Source: Vibrio sp. PID17_43
GTDB taxonomy: Bacteria; Pseudomonadota; Gammaproteobacteria; Enterobacterales; Vibrionaceae
Reading direction: 5' to 3'
DNA: 64,000 nt
Assembly (NCBI RefSeq): GCF_002608565.1
Contig: NZ_LIXM01000002.1
Span: 176,272-240,271, forward strand
Shown here: one piece after another, positions 36,044 through 43,568 of the stretch
How positions within the stretch are numbered: the stretch's first letter is position 1
Layout: the number at the start of each line of letters is the position of its first letter
Made by a program: the position numbers and the translations under genes
The notes under the pieces: model-generated
Told to the model about the DNA's origin: nothing
The model's input: only the letters and a program-made list of their open reading frames with translations
Database searches by the model: none

Positions 36044-37219
36044 ATGTTCGGTACTGCAACTAGCACACATGCTACCCGTGTATTGCTTTTAGGCTCAGGC
36101 GAGCTTGGTAAAGAAATGGCGATTGAATGCCAACGACTTGGCTTAGAAGTCATCGCCTGTGACCGTTACGCAAATGCGCCAGCGATGCAAGTCGCTCATC
36201 GTAGTTACGTGATCGATATGCTAGATGGTCACGCACTAGAAGAGATCATCAATAAGGAGCAACCGGCTTACGTCGTTCCAGAAATTGAAGCCATCGCAAC
36301 AGATAAATTGGTCGAACTCGAAGAGAAAGGCTTGAATGTTGTCCCTACAGCAAAAGCAACCAAACTGACCATGAACCGCGAAGGCATTCGTCGTCTGGCG
36401 GCGGAAGAGCTTGGCTTGACGACCTCCCCTTACCAATTTGCCGATAACTTTGAAGACTTCAAAGCGGCAGTTGAACACGTTGGCATTCCTTGTGTTGTGA
36501 AGCCTGTAATGAGCTCATCAGGTAAAGGTCAAAGCGTTATCAAAACGGAAGAAGACGTCCAAATCGCTTGGGATTACGCGCAAGAAGGTGGTCGTACAGG
36601 CGCAGGCCGTGTGATTGTTGAAGGCTTTATTGACTTCGACTACGAAATCACTCTTCTAACCGTACGCGCGGTTGATGGCGTGCATTTCTGTGCTCCGATT
36701 GGCCATCGCCAGGAAGACGGTGACTACCGTGAATCATGGCAGCCTCAAGCCATGTCTGACAACGCAATCAAAGCTGCAGAATACACCGCTGAAAAAGTGG
36801 TTAACGCGCTTGGTGGTTACGGCATCTTCGGTGTAGAACTGTTTGTTAAAGGCGATAAAGTGATCTTCAACGAAGTGTCCCCTCGTCCACATGACACTGG
36901 TATGGTGACAATGATTTCGCAAGAGATGTCGGAGTTTGCGTTACATGTTCGTGCATTTACCGGCATGCCAGTCAACAGCATCATTCAATATGGTCCCTCT
37001 GCATCGGCCGTTATTCTTGGCCAAGGCACATCGACGAATATCCGTTTCAACAACTTAGAAAAAGCATTGGCGCAGCCACAAACCCAAGTGCGTTTGTTTG
37101 GTAAGCCAGAAATCGATGGAAGACGCCGCTTAGGCGTGGTGTTAACTCGACGCAAGACCATCGATGACTCGCTTCAAGATGCGATAGAGTCTGCTTCAAA
37201 AGTAAATATCGTTTACTAA
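36044..37219 (+). CDS. purT: Formate-dependent phosphoribosylglycinamide formyltransferase
   Basis: ATP-grasp enzyme using formate and ATP for the third step of purine synthesis, an alternative to folate-dependent PurN. The N-terminal [20 protein letters not shown] is at about residues 12-32. The ATP-grasp core has [15 protein letters not shown] near residue 152 and [17 protein letters not shown] near residue 268. Length 391 (E. coli 392). ATG at 36044 follows AAGGGAAC. Preceded by a PUR box and followed by a terminator, so a single PurR-controlled gene. Confidence 0.96.
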   Translation: MFGTATSTHATRVLLLGSGELGKEMAIECQRLGLEVIACDRYANAPAMQVAHRSYVIDMLDGHALEEIINKEQPAYVVPEIEAIATDKLVELEEKGLNVVPTAKATKLTMNREGIRRLAAEELGLTTSPYQFADNFEDFKAAVEHVGIPCVVKPVMSSSGKGQSVIKTEEDVQIAWDYAQEGGRTGAGRVIVEGFIDFDYEITLLTVRAVDGVHFCAPIGHRQEDGDYRESWQPQAMSDNAIKAAEYTAEKVVNALGGYGIFGVELFVKGDKVIFNEVSPRPHDTGMVTMISQEMSEFALHVRAFTGMPVNSIIQYGPSASAVILGQGTSTNIRFNNLEKALAQPQTQVRLFGKPEIDGRRRLGVVLTRRKTIDDSLQDAIESASKVNIVY

Positions 37220-37244
37220 CCTTATTGATAAAGTTGATAAACAA

Positions 37245-37275
37245 AAGCGCAGCTAAATTTGCTGCGCTTCTTCTT
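37245..37275 (+). terminator. purT/tpm convergent terminator
   Basis: AAGCGCAGC / GCTGCGCTT 9-bp stem with 7-nt loop, followed by CTTCTTTGTTT on the plus strand. It lies between convergent genes and may work both ways. Confidence 0.82.
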
Positions 37276-37294
37276 TGTTTAAGGTTATTTCGCC

Positions 37295-37945
37295 CTACTC
37301 GCTCTCGATTAAGTACACTTCTTCAGAAAAACGACTTAAACCTTTCTTGATGATTTTAGGATGATTCTCATCAGCTTGATCCACATTTAAACAAGCTACC
37401 TTGTATCCATTAAACAGCGTTTGTATCTCTTCGGCTGGCACACTGAAAGGAGGGCCTGCCATTTCTTCTTGCACGTAGTTCAATGTCACCAGCAAAATTC
37501 GTCCGCCAGGTTTTAAAAGTTGCTTCACTCGGCCTGCGTATTCTTCTCGCATTTCCTGAGGTAGGGCAATGAGCGCGGCACGGTCGTAAATGATGTCGGC
37601 TTTAGACACAGGTGCGGTAAAGAAGTCCCCAGTGTAAATAGACAGTTCATCAAACTGATACAGTTCGTGCATCCCATTCACTGGGGTTACCGTCGGTGTA
37701 TAGAAATGTTCCGCAAAAAATGCGCGTACTGCGATTTGGCTTAGCTCCACACCTTGAACGTCGTTATGTTTCGAAGCAAGCCAAATTAGGTCTTCTGACT
37801 TACCACATAAAGGAGCCAATACGGTGTCTTCGCGCTTTGGGTTCGTATATTGCCAAAATGCAGGCAATAGTGGGTTCACATCATCAAGGTGGAAACCAAT
37901 TTGGTTACTGGCCCACTTGTTATGCCAAAATTCCTGATCTCTCAT
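37295..37945 (-). CDS. tpm: Thiopurine S-methyltransferase (TPMT family)
   Basis: SAM-dependent methyltransferase; bacterial members methylate thiopurines and also tellurite or selenium compounds. [19 protein letters not shown] opens the protein, [15 protein letters not shown] near residue 55 is the SAM-binding motif I and [10 protein letters not shown] near residue 118 is the post-I motif. ATG at 37945 gives 216 residues, near the family norm (about 218). A GTG at 37984 would add 13 residues with no match. The physiological substrate is not known. Confidence 0.9.
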   Translation of the reverse strand: MRDQEFWHNKWASNQIGFHLDDVNPLLPAFWQYTNPKREDTVLAPLCGKSEDLIWLASKHNDVQGVELSQIAVRAFFAEHFYTPTVTPVNGMHELYQFDELSIYTGDFFTAPVSKADIIYDRAALIALPQEMREEYAGRVKQLLKPGGRILLVTLNYVQEEMAGPPFSVPAEEIQTLFNGYKVACLNVDQADENHPKIIKKGLSRFSEEVYLIESE

Positions 37946-38286
37946 TTTACTTCTACTTTTGGTCGGCTGATTGATAATTATCACGAGCGATACGCTCTAT
38001 TTTAGTGGGATAAGACTAATGATTTTTTCAAATTTGTCTATGCTGTTCATATTTTGTCAATCAAGCGATGGTAAGATAGTGTCCGTTCTGGATTGCACGC
38101 TTTCATTTTCTGCTTGTCAGAATGAAAGAAAGAAAAATGGTGATCTAAAACACGATTTCCCTAAATGGGTAGAAACGAACCTTGGAGTCTTTTGTAGAGC
38201 CCCATTTATTATGTAGTACCTGATTTGCAAATCTTAGTGACTTTTTAGTTCCCTTTTTCTAAGTGCAAGCAAGTTAAGGAGAGTGA
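37946..38286. other. Divergent promoter region between tpm and relV
   Basis: 341 bases. A perfect TGATAATTATCA palindrome lies at 37972-37983, resembling half of a Fur box, but too short to claim. The relV ribosome binding site AAGGAGAG is at the right end. No RNA gene seen. Confidence 0.5.
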
Positions 38287-39060
38287 ATGAGCTTATTTTT
38301 ACGTACTACAGCATTGATGCTTTTAGTACTAAGCCGTGCGCCGGCGTTCGCCGCACTTCCAAATGCCCCGAGCAACGAGCAAAACCGTTCTGAAAGTCAA
38401 AACGAGGTTTGCTCCAAATTATTCAAACACAGCCTTAGCGGTCTTTATGGTATTCAATCTATCGATGCCAAACCAACCCAACCGTATTCAGATTTCGATA
38501 TTCTTTACACCAAAGCTCATCAAGCCCAGTTCGAGCTAGAAACCATCTGTAAAAGTACCGCCCTACTGACCGATGCCCAACCTTATTTTGTAGGTGTAAA
38601 ATCCAAACATAGAGCCGAAGAAAAGATCGCTCATGAATTAGATGGTCAGGTAGAACGAATTACTGACCTTGCACGAGCTACTATCGTTGCAAATGATGTG
38701 GCTAGCCTCGTTTCAATTTACGAAACTCTGGAACGTGAAATAACCATCGTCAAAGTAAAAAACCGCTTTAAGAAACCCGTTGCCTCTGGTTACCGTGATT
38801 TAAACCTTCTCGTTCGCCTACCAAAAACCAACCTGATTGCCGAAATTCAGCTGCACTTAAAAGCCATTGCCGATGTAAAAAATGGTCCAGAGCATGACCT
38901 TTATGAGAAGATTCAGAAGGTTGAGCGTCAAGCCTTGATAGAAGGTCGAGACCTAAGCGAGTGGGAACTCGCATCCATCACACAAATGAAGAGCCAATCA
39001 AAAAACTGGTACCTGGAAGCTTGGCAGCCTTACTTAACCACACACTTGGAAGCAGCCTAA
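38287..39060 (+). CDS. relV: Small alarmone synthetase RelV
   Basis: Synthesises (p)ppGpp from GTP or GDP and ATP; a vibrio-specific third alarmone enzyme beside RelA and SpoT. The SYNTH domain spans about residues 75-235: KSKHRAEEKI, LARATIVANDVASLVSIYETLE, KPVASGYRDLNLLVRLP and the catalytic Glu in LIAEIQLHLKAI. Length 257 (V. cholerae RelV about 259). The ATG at 38287 has AAGGAGAG just upstream, so the start is secure. It follows that the protein begins with a signal-peptide-like segment (LRTTALMLLVLSRAPAFA), odd for a cytoplasmic nucleotide enzyme. Confidence 0.92.
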   Translation: MSLFLRTTALMLLVLSRAPAFAALPNAPSNEQNRSESQNEVCSKLFKHSLSGLYGIQSIDAKPTQPYSDFDILYTKAHQAQFELETICKSTALLTDAQPYFVGVKSKHRAEEKIAHELDGQVERITDLARATIVANDVASLVSIYETLEREITIVKVKNRFKKPVASGYRDLNLLVRLPKTNLIAEIQLHLKAIADVKNGPEHDLYEKIQKVERQALIEGRDLSEWELASITQMKSQSKNWYLEAWQPYLTTHLEAA

Positions 39061-39080
39061 TATATTAAGCATTAGAAACA

Positions 39081-39110
39081 ACAAAACCACCTCTTAGGGT
39101 GGTTTTGTTT
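39081..39110. terminator. Bidirectional terminator between relV and ihfA
   Basis: ACAAAACCACC / GGTGGTTTTGT perfect 11-bp stem, with T-rich ends on both strands, between convergent genes. Confidence 0.88.
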
Positions 39111-39151
39111 AAGCACAATATAATCCTTCAATCAGGATTTAATCGCTTGGT

Positions 39152-39448
39152 TTACTGTTCTTTTTTCAGATTCTCGACACGAGCCTTTAACTTTTGACCC
39201 GGACGAAACGTGACAACACGTCGAGCAGTAATAGGAATATCTTCACCGGTTTTCGGGTTACGACCAGGTCGTTCGTTTTTGTCACGAAGATCAAAATTAC
39301 CGAAGCCTGATAGCTTTACCTGTTCGCCACTTTCAAGTGCCTTACGAATTTCTTCGAAAAACACCTCCACCGTCTCCTTGGCGTCCCGCTTACTAAATCC
39401 CAAATTATCAAACAGGTTTTCTGCAAGTTCGGCTTTTGTGAGCGCCAT
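39152..39448 (-). CDS. ihfA: Integration host factor, alpha subunit
   Basis: DNA-bending architectural protein; forms a heterodimer with IhfB. 98 residues. It shows [24 protein letters not shown] at the N-terminus (in part), [22 protein letters not shown] and [14 protein letters not shown], with the Pro-containing beta arm [10 protein letters not shown] that intercalates DNA. In E. coli ihfA follows pheT; here pheST is not adjacent and the gene has its own upstream region of over 400 bases. Confidence 0.97.
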   Translation of the reverse strand: MALTKAELAENLFDNLGFSKRDAKETVEVFFEEIRKALESGEQVKLSGFGNFDLRDKNERPGRNPKTGEDIPITARRVVTFRPGQKLKARVENLKKEQ

Positions 39449-39862
39449 AAAACTTTCCTCAAAGCTATGTTAAACAATGCTACCTATATGTAGCGCCAGA
39501 GCAGTTTTACCCTACCAATTCAACAACATATCGGGCGTATATCAGCAAGTGTATGACAAGCTTATGATTTTCGCCAACTTTTTCTTGGCGAATATAAAAA
39601 ATCTCTCAAAGCTCATACTTGCGAGGCACTTCAAATTTCGAGTTTTAGTTTAGCATGCACCGAATATCAGAAATATATTGGTCATTAATACTAGTCTAAA
39701 ATCAAACCTCAGTATTAAGCACTATTTAATAAAAACATCAGCGATGGTATGATTTACGAACAATTGACATAAACATATCGTAATTTCAGTAGCTTGTGTT
39801 AACAGCTATCGAGTTAGCGGAGATAAAGCTTTAGCCGTACTTACATCTTGATTTATAACTGG
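39449..39862. other. Long AT-rich region upstream of ihfA
   Basis: 414 bases between the exonuclease stop codon and the ihfA start. It is AT-rich with several A and T tracts, as in promoter or IHF-binding regions. IhfA autoregulation would fit, but I cannot assign a specific site. No gene or RNA recognised. Confidence 0.5.
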
Positions 39863-40393
39863 TTAGAGCATATACAATGCGAGTTTCGCTAAATTGTAAG
39901 CATCCACATAGCCCGAATGCTGACGCCCTTCCCATTCAATGTCTTTCGCTTCTTGAGCCGCTTTATGTCCAATACGTTTGTCTTTAAGGCGATTTTGAAT
40001 ACGATATAGCGTCGCTAGATTGATGAACTCCGTAAAGGGCGCATCGATGCCTTTTTCCTCGCATTCTTGCAGTAAAATAATGTCATCCCGACCCCAAGCC
40101 GCATATATTTTATTACGTCCACCAAAGTTCTTAATCATTGATTTGATCACCTCGGCGAGAGGACGTCCCTGCTTTTCGATTTTACGCGGAGTAATGCCGG
40201 TTAGCTCTACACAAAATAGCGATACTTCATCGTGCTCAGGCTTTACATAATACTGTGCACGTTTCACGATTTCGCCTTTAGACAAATCTATTTCAGCCAG
40301 GCCTACTTCAATGATCTCCCCTGTGCGGCCAACACCATTTTCGTTCCAACAGCACATTTCCAAATCGAAGCAAACGACACGGTTATGATTCAT
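39863..40393 (-). CDS. DnaQ-like 3'-5' exonuclease (DEDDh, KapD/ERI-1-like)
   Basis: Predicted 3'-5' exonuclease of 176 residues. The catalytic acidic residues are visible: FDLEMCCW at about residues 9-16 (Exo I), WGRDDIILL near residue 98 (Exo II) and HSGYVDAYNLAKL near residue 158 (Exo III with the DEDDh His). ELTGITPRKIEKQG near residue 63 is typical of the KapD and ERI-1 group, which act on RNA ends. Substrate unknown; it may be DNA or RNA. Single gene. Confidence 0.85.
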   Translation of the reverse strand: MNHNRVVCFDLEMCCWNENGVGRTGEIIEVGLAEIDLSKGEIVKRAQYYVKPEHDEVSLFCVELTGITPRKIEKQGRPLAEVIKSMIKNFGGRNKIYAAWGRDDIILLQECEEKGIDAPFTEFINLATLYRIQNRLKDKRIGHKAAQEAKDIEWEGRQHSGYVDAYNLAKLALYML

Positions 40394-40785
40394 AGTCTGT
40401 CTTGATTCCTACACAAATTTGAGAGCGAGAGATTCTACCCCAACCAAGATAAAAACTCGAATTTGCTCGCTGAATTAATCACCATTCGCACGCGGTTAAG
40501 TGCTATTTTTTATTTATACTGATTGTCTTTAGAAAAGCGCAAATCCAGCAAGCTCAGTTTGCATTAGACTTAACATCAACTGAGCACTGATATCGCTCCA
40601 AACAGGCAGAGAATTAAAGTGAGATGGTCGCTAGATGGTAAAATTGCTGACATTTCGAATATCAGGGCAACCAAAAAGAACACGAAATACGGATAAACCA
40701 AAGTAACGGTGTCTACTGCGAGGTCTAATCGTTGCATTCTTATGCTAATCGAGGGCTAAAATCACGAATTATTGCAGCCTTAAGC
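40394..40785. other. Intergenic region before the Hsp70 operon
   Basis: About 390 bases with no open frame of note and no recognised RNA or repeat. Promoters for the divergent exonuclease gene must lie here. Confidence 0.5.
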
Positions 40786-40814
40786 CTTGAATATGCTACC
40801 ATCCACCATCATTT
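40786..40814 (+). promoter_or_regulatory. Sigma32-like heat-shock promoter of the Hsp70 operon
   Basis: CTTGAA at 40786-40791, a 14-base spacer, then CCATCATTT at 40806-40814. This resembles the heat-shock consensus CTTGAA-N13-17-CCCCATtTa. It lies about 100 bases before the DUF2760 gene, which heads two Hsp70 genes. Read by eye only. Confidence 0.5.
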
Positions 40815-40833
40815 TAATGTCTAAACTTGGTGC

Positions 40834-40856
40834 AGACCGCAATGCGGATCTTTTTT
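40834..40856 (+). terminator. Leader hairpin with T6 run upstream of the DUF2760 gene
   Basis: AGA-CCGC, AAT loop, GCGG-(bulged A)-TCT, then T5-6. It has the form of an intrinsic terminator but lies in the 5' leader, about 20 bases after the putative heat-shock start site. It could be an attenuator or end a short RNA. Confidence 0.45.
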
Positions 40857-40913
40857 GCAAAGAGATATGAGCCAATACTCGCACCAATAAATCAATAGAA
40901 AGAGAAAAATGTC

Positions 40914-41546
40914 ATGAACATTGATTTGAACCTAATTCCTCAAACGTTCGATATGTTGCACGCAGGCCTTCTGGCTTCGAGCGTTTTACTTCTTCTGATT
41001 GCGGTATCACGCAAATCTAAAGTGGTTGAGAAAGTGGTCGAAAAGCCTGTCGAGAAAATCGTCGAGGTTGAAAAGCCGGTTGAGAAGATCGTCGAAGTAG
41101 AGAAAGTGGTTGAAGTAGAGAAAATTATCGAAAAAGTAGTCGAAGTAGAATCGAAGCTTGCGACTGCTTCTACTGACTCTGCGATGCAACTCCTGTCGAT
41201 CATGCAGCAAGAAGCTCGTCTGATCGACTTCTTAAAAGAAGATCTGAGATCATTCTCTGATGAAGATGTTGGTGCGGCTGCTCGCGTAATTCACACCGGT
41301 GGTCAGAAAGTACTGAACGACTACGTGACGCTAGCGCACGTTCGTAACGAAGATGAAGAAACTCGCATTACGGTAGAAGAAGGCTTTAACCCACAAGAAA
41401 TTCGTCTGACAGGTAACGTAACAGGTAGCGCGCCATTCCACGGTACGCTTGTTCATAAAGGTTGGAAGGCAACGTCTATGAACCTGCCTAAACTGGCCGA
41501 AAACTACGATGCATCAGTGATCGCTCCAGCAGAGGTTGAGCTGTAA
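40914..41546 (+). CDS. DUF2760 membrane protein of the Hsp70 operon
   Basis: Protein of 210 residues with one N-terminal membrane helix (about residues 15-31, LHAGLLASSVLLLLIAV). Next come about 46 residues of VEK/VVEKPVEKIVEVEK repeats, likely a charged coiled-coil stalk. A C-terminal DUF2760 domain (about residues 95-205) contains RLIDFLKEDLRSFSDEDVGAAARVIH and APFHGTLVHKGW. Function is unknown. The stop codon of this gene overlaps the first base of the Hsp70 gene (TAATGG), so the two are translationally coupled. A membrane-anchored adaptor for the Hsp70s is a reasonable inference. Confidence 0.85.
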   Translation: MNIDLNLIPQTFDMLHAGLLASSVLLLLIAVSRKSKVVEKVVEKPVEKIVEVEKPVEKIVEVEKVVEVEKIIEKVVEVESKLATASTDSAMQLLSIMQQEARLIDFLKEDLRSFSDEDVGAAARVIHTGGQKVLNDYVTLAHVRNEDEETRITVEEGFNPQEIRLTGNVTGSAPFHGTLVHKGWKATSMNLPKLAENYDASVIAPAEVEL

Positions 41547-43513
41547 TGGAACACATGAATCAAGAAAACCATTCTCAAGAAGCGTCTGTTGAAACACAAC
41601 AAACGCCTAAATTTAGTGTCGGTATCGACTTAGGTACTACGCACTGTGTTATGTCTTTTGTCGACACGCACGACGAAGACGCGCGCGTAGAAGTGATGCC
41701 TATCCCGCAGCTCACTGCACCAGGCACTGTGGAAACGCGAAACCAATTAGGCTCTTTCCTATACCAGCCGCACGAACACGAAATGGACCCACAATCTCGC
41801 GTTCTTCCTTGGTCGAGCGAGCCAAAAGCTCTCGTTGGTGCGATTGCACGTAACTTAGGCTCAAAGACACCAATCCGTCTTGTTGCAAGTGCGAAATCTT
41901 GGCTTTGCCACGCAGGTGTGAACCGTCGTGAAGCATTTCTGCCAGCGGGTAGCCCAGAAGAAGTGGAAAAAGTATCCCCTCTTCGCGCAACGGAGCTTTA
42001 CCTAGAGCACCTAAAAGACGCTTGGAATCACGCGAATCCAAACCACAACCTTGCCGATCAAGACGTCACCATTACGGTTCCGGCTTCTTTTGATCCTGCT
42101 GCTCGTGATCTAACAGCCGAAGCTGCGCGCAACGTCGGTTTTGTGCATCTCACGCTTCTAGAAGAGCCGCAAGCTGCGCTTTACAACTGGATTGATAACA
42201 GCGACGACAAATGGCGCGACGAAGTCGAAGTTGGCGACATCGTGCTGGTGGTCGATATCGGTGGGGGTACAACCGACCTTTCTTTGGTTGAAGTAACTGA
42301 AGACGACGGTAACCTAACTCTGAACCGCATCGCGGTAGGTGAACATATCCTACTTGGCGGTGACAACATGGACCTTGCACTTGCGTACCGCTTGAAGATG
42401 AAGCTAGCGCAAGAAGGCAAAGAGCTACAGCCATGGCAAGTTCAGGCGATGACGCACGCATGTCGTGATGCGAAAGAAGCGCTATTGAACGACAGCGAAC
42501 TTCAGTCAGTGCCAATCGTGGTACCAAGCCGCGGTTCTAAACTGCTTGGCGCAACGCTGAAAACAGAACTGACTCAAGAAGAAGTACAACAAACACTGGT
42601 TGACGGTTTCTTCCCTCAAGTTGCGATTACGGACCACCCTGTTCAACGTAACCGTGGTGCACTAACGCAAATGGGTCTGCCTTACGCACAAGATGCGGGC
42701 ATTACTCGTCACATTGCAGCGTTCTTGTCTAAGCAAGCCAATGCCCTTTCTGCTTCAGGAAATGGCGACGCAGAAGCAGCAGCTCAAGACTTTAATCCAT
42801 TCGCTAACATGCCGGGTATGCCAGGTGCGGATGCAGCGCAATCGGCTGACTTCATCAAGCCAACGGCAATCCTATTCAACGGTGGTGTGCTGAAATCGAA
42901 ACTTCTAGCGACTCGTTTAGAAGACACGATCAACGAATGGCTAATTGAAGCAGATGCTGAAATGGCGAAGCGCCTGACAGGTGTGGACCTAGACCTTGCG
43001 GTTGCTAGCGGTGCGGCTTACTACGGCTCTGTGCGTCGTGGTCAAGGCGTTCGTATCCGCGGTGGTATTGCTTCGGCATACTACGTGGGTATCGAAAGTG
43101 CGATGCCAGCGATTCCGGGCATGGCGCCTCCAATGGAAGCATTATGTGTAGCCCCATTTGGTATGGAAGAAGGCTCAAGCGTTGACGTACCAAGCCAAGA
43201 GTTTGGTTTGATCATCGGTCAGCCAGTTAACTTCCAATTCTTTGGCTCAACCGTTCGTCGTGATGACCTAGCGGGTACTCACCTAGACTACTGGGCACCA
43301 GAAGAGCTTGAAGAGCTACCAGAAATTCAAGTAACGCTGCCAGTATCTGAAGGTCGTCGTGAAGGTGAAGTGGTTCCGGTAACCCTCGCCTCTCGCGTCA
43401 CAGAGCTTGGTACGCTTTACTTAGAAGCCATTGCGGCTGATAACGGTCAAAAATGGCATGTTGAGTTCGATGTGCGCGAAGACGCGAAAAGCAACTCAAA
43501 CGAAGAAGAATAA
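41546..43513 (+). CDS. Hsp70-family protein 1 (DnaK-like ATPase)
   Basis: Divergent Hsp70 of 655 residues. ATPase-domain motifs: VGIDLGTTHCVMSF at about residues 26-39 (phosphate 1), LLEEPQAALYNW near residue 205, VLVVDIGGGTTDLSLVEV near residue 232 (phosphate 2) and ILFNGGVLKSKLL near residue 445 (adenosine). A segment near residue 410 is rich in Gly, Ala and Met-Pro. The C-terminal part is beta-rich but lacks the usual DnaK EEVD-like or lid sequences. It is not DnaK or HscA. Client and cochaperones are unknown; it lies between DUF2760 and a second Hsp70. Confidence 0.88.
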   Translation: MEHMNQENHSQEASVETQQTPKFSVGIDLGTTHCVMSFVDTHDEDARVEVMPIPQLTAPGTVETRNQLGSFLYQPHEHEMDPQSRVLPWSSEPKALVGAIARNLGSKTPIRLVASAKSWLCHAGVNRREAFLPAGSPEEVEKVSPLRATELYLEHLKDAWNHANPNHNLADQDVTITVPASFDPAARDLTAEAARNVGFVHLTLLEEPQAALYNWIDNSDDKWRDEVEVGDIVLVVDIGGGTTDLSLVEVTEDDGNLTLNRIAVGEHILLGGDNMDLALAYRLKMKLAQEGKELQPWQVQAMTHACRDAKEALLNDSELQSVPIVVPSRGSKLLGATLKTELTQEEVQQTLVDGFFPQVAITDHPVQRNRGALTQMGLPYAQDAGITRHIAAFLSKQANALSASGNGDAEAAAQDFNPFANMPGMPGADAAQSADFIKPTAILFNGGVLKSKLLATRLEDTINEWLIEADAEMAKRLTGVDLDLAVASGAAYYGSVRRGQGVRIRGGIASAYYVGIESAMPAIPGMAPPMEALCVAPFGMEEGSSVDVPSQEFGLIIGQPVNFQFFGSTVRRDDLAGTHLDYWAPEELEELPEIQVTLPVSEGRREGEVVPVTLASRVTELGTLYLEAIAADNGQKWHVEFDVREDAKSNSNEEE

Positions 43514-43522
43514 ATAGAAATC

Positions 43523-43550
43523 AAACGGCATCCAATCGGGTGCCGTTTTT
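43523..43550 (+). terminator. Hairpin-T run between the two Hsp70 genes
   Basis: AAACGGCATCC, AATC loop, GGGTGCCGTTT (one G-T wobble), then TTT. A good intrinsic terminator form, only 18 bases before the second Hsp70 start, so it may reduce expression of that gene relative to the first. Confidence 0.75.
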
Positions 43551-43568
43551 AAATACACGAAGGTTTGT

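Noticed and set aside
37972..37983. TGATAATTATCA palindrome as a Fur box
   Set aside because: Only 12 bases of symmetry, where a Fur box needs about 19; neither neighbour is an iron gene.
37971..38216. 81-residue plus-strand frame upstream of relV
   Set aside because: No ribosome binding site or family resemblance, and it lies in what should be the promoter region of both tpm and relV.
41025..41155. VEK repeat region of the DUF2760 gene as a tandem DNA repeat or mobile insertion
   Set aside because: The repeats are in frame, vary in codon use and encode a regular charged stalk, so they are a protein feature rather than an inserted element.
42150..42527. Long minus-strand frames inside both Hsp70 genes
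   Set aside because: They are shadows of strongly biased codons on the coding strand and have no start signals.
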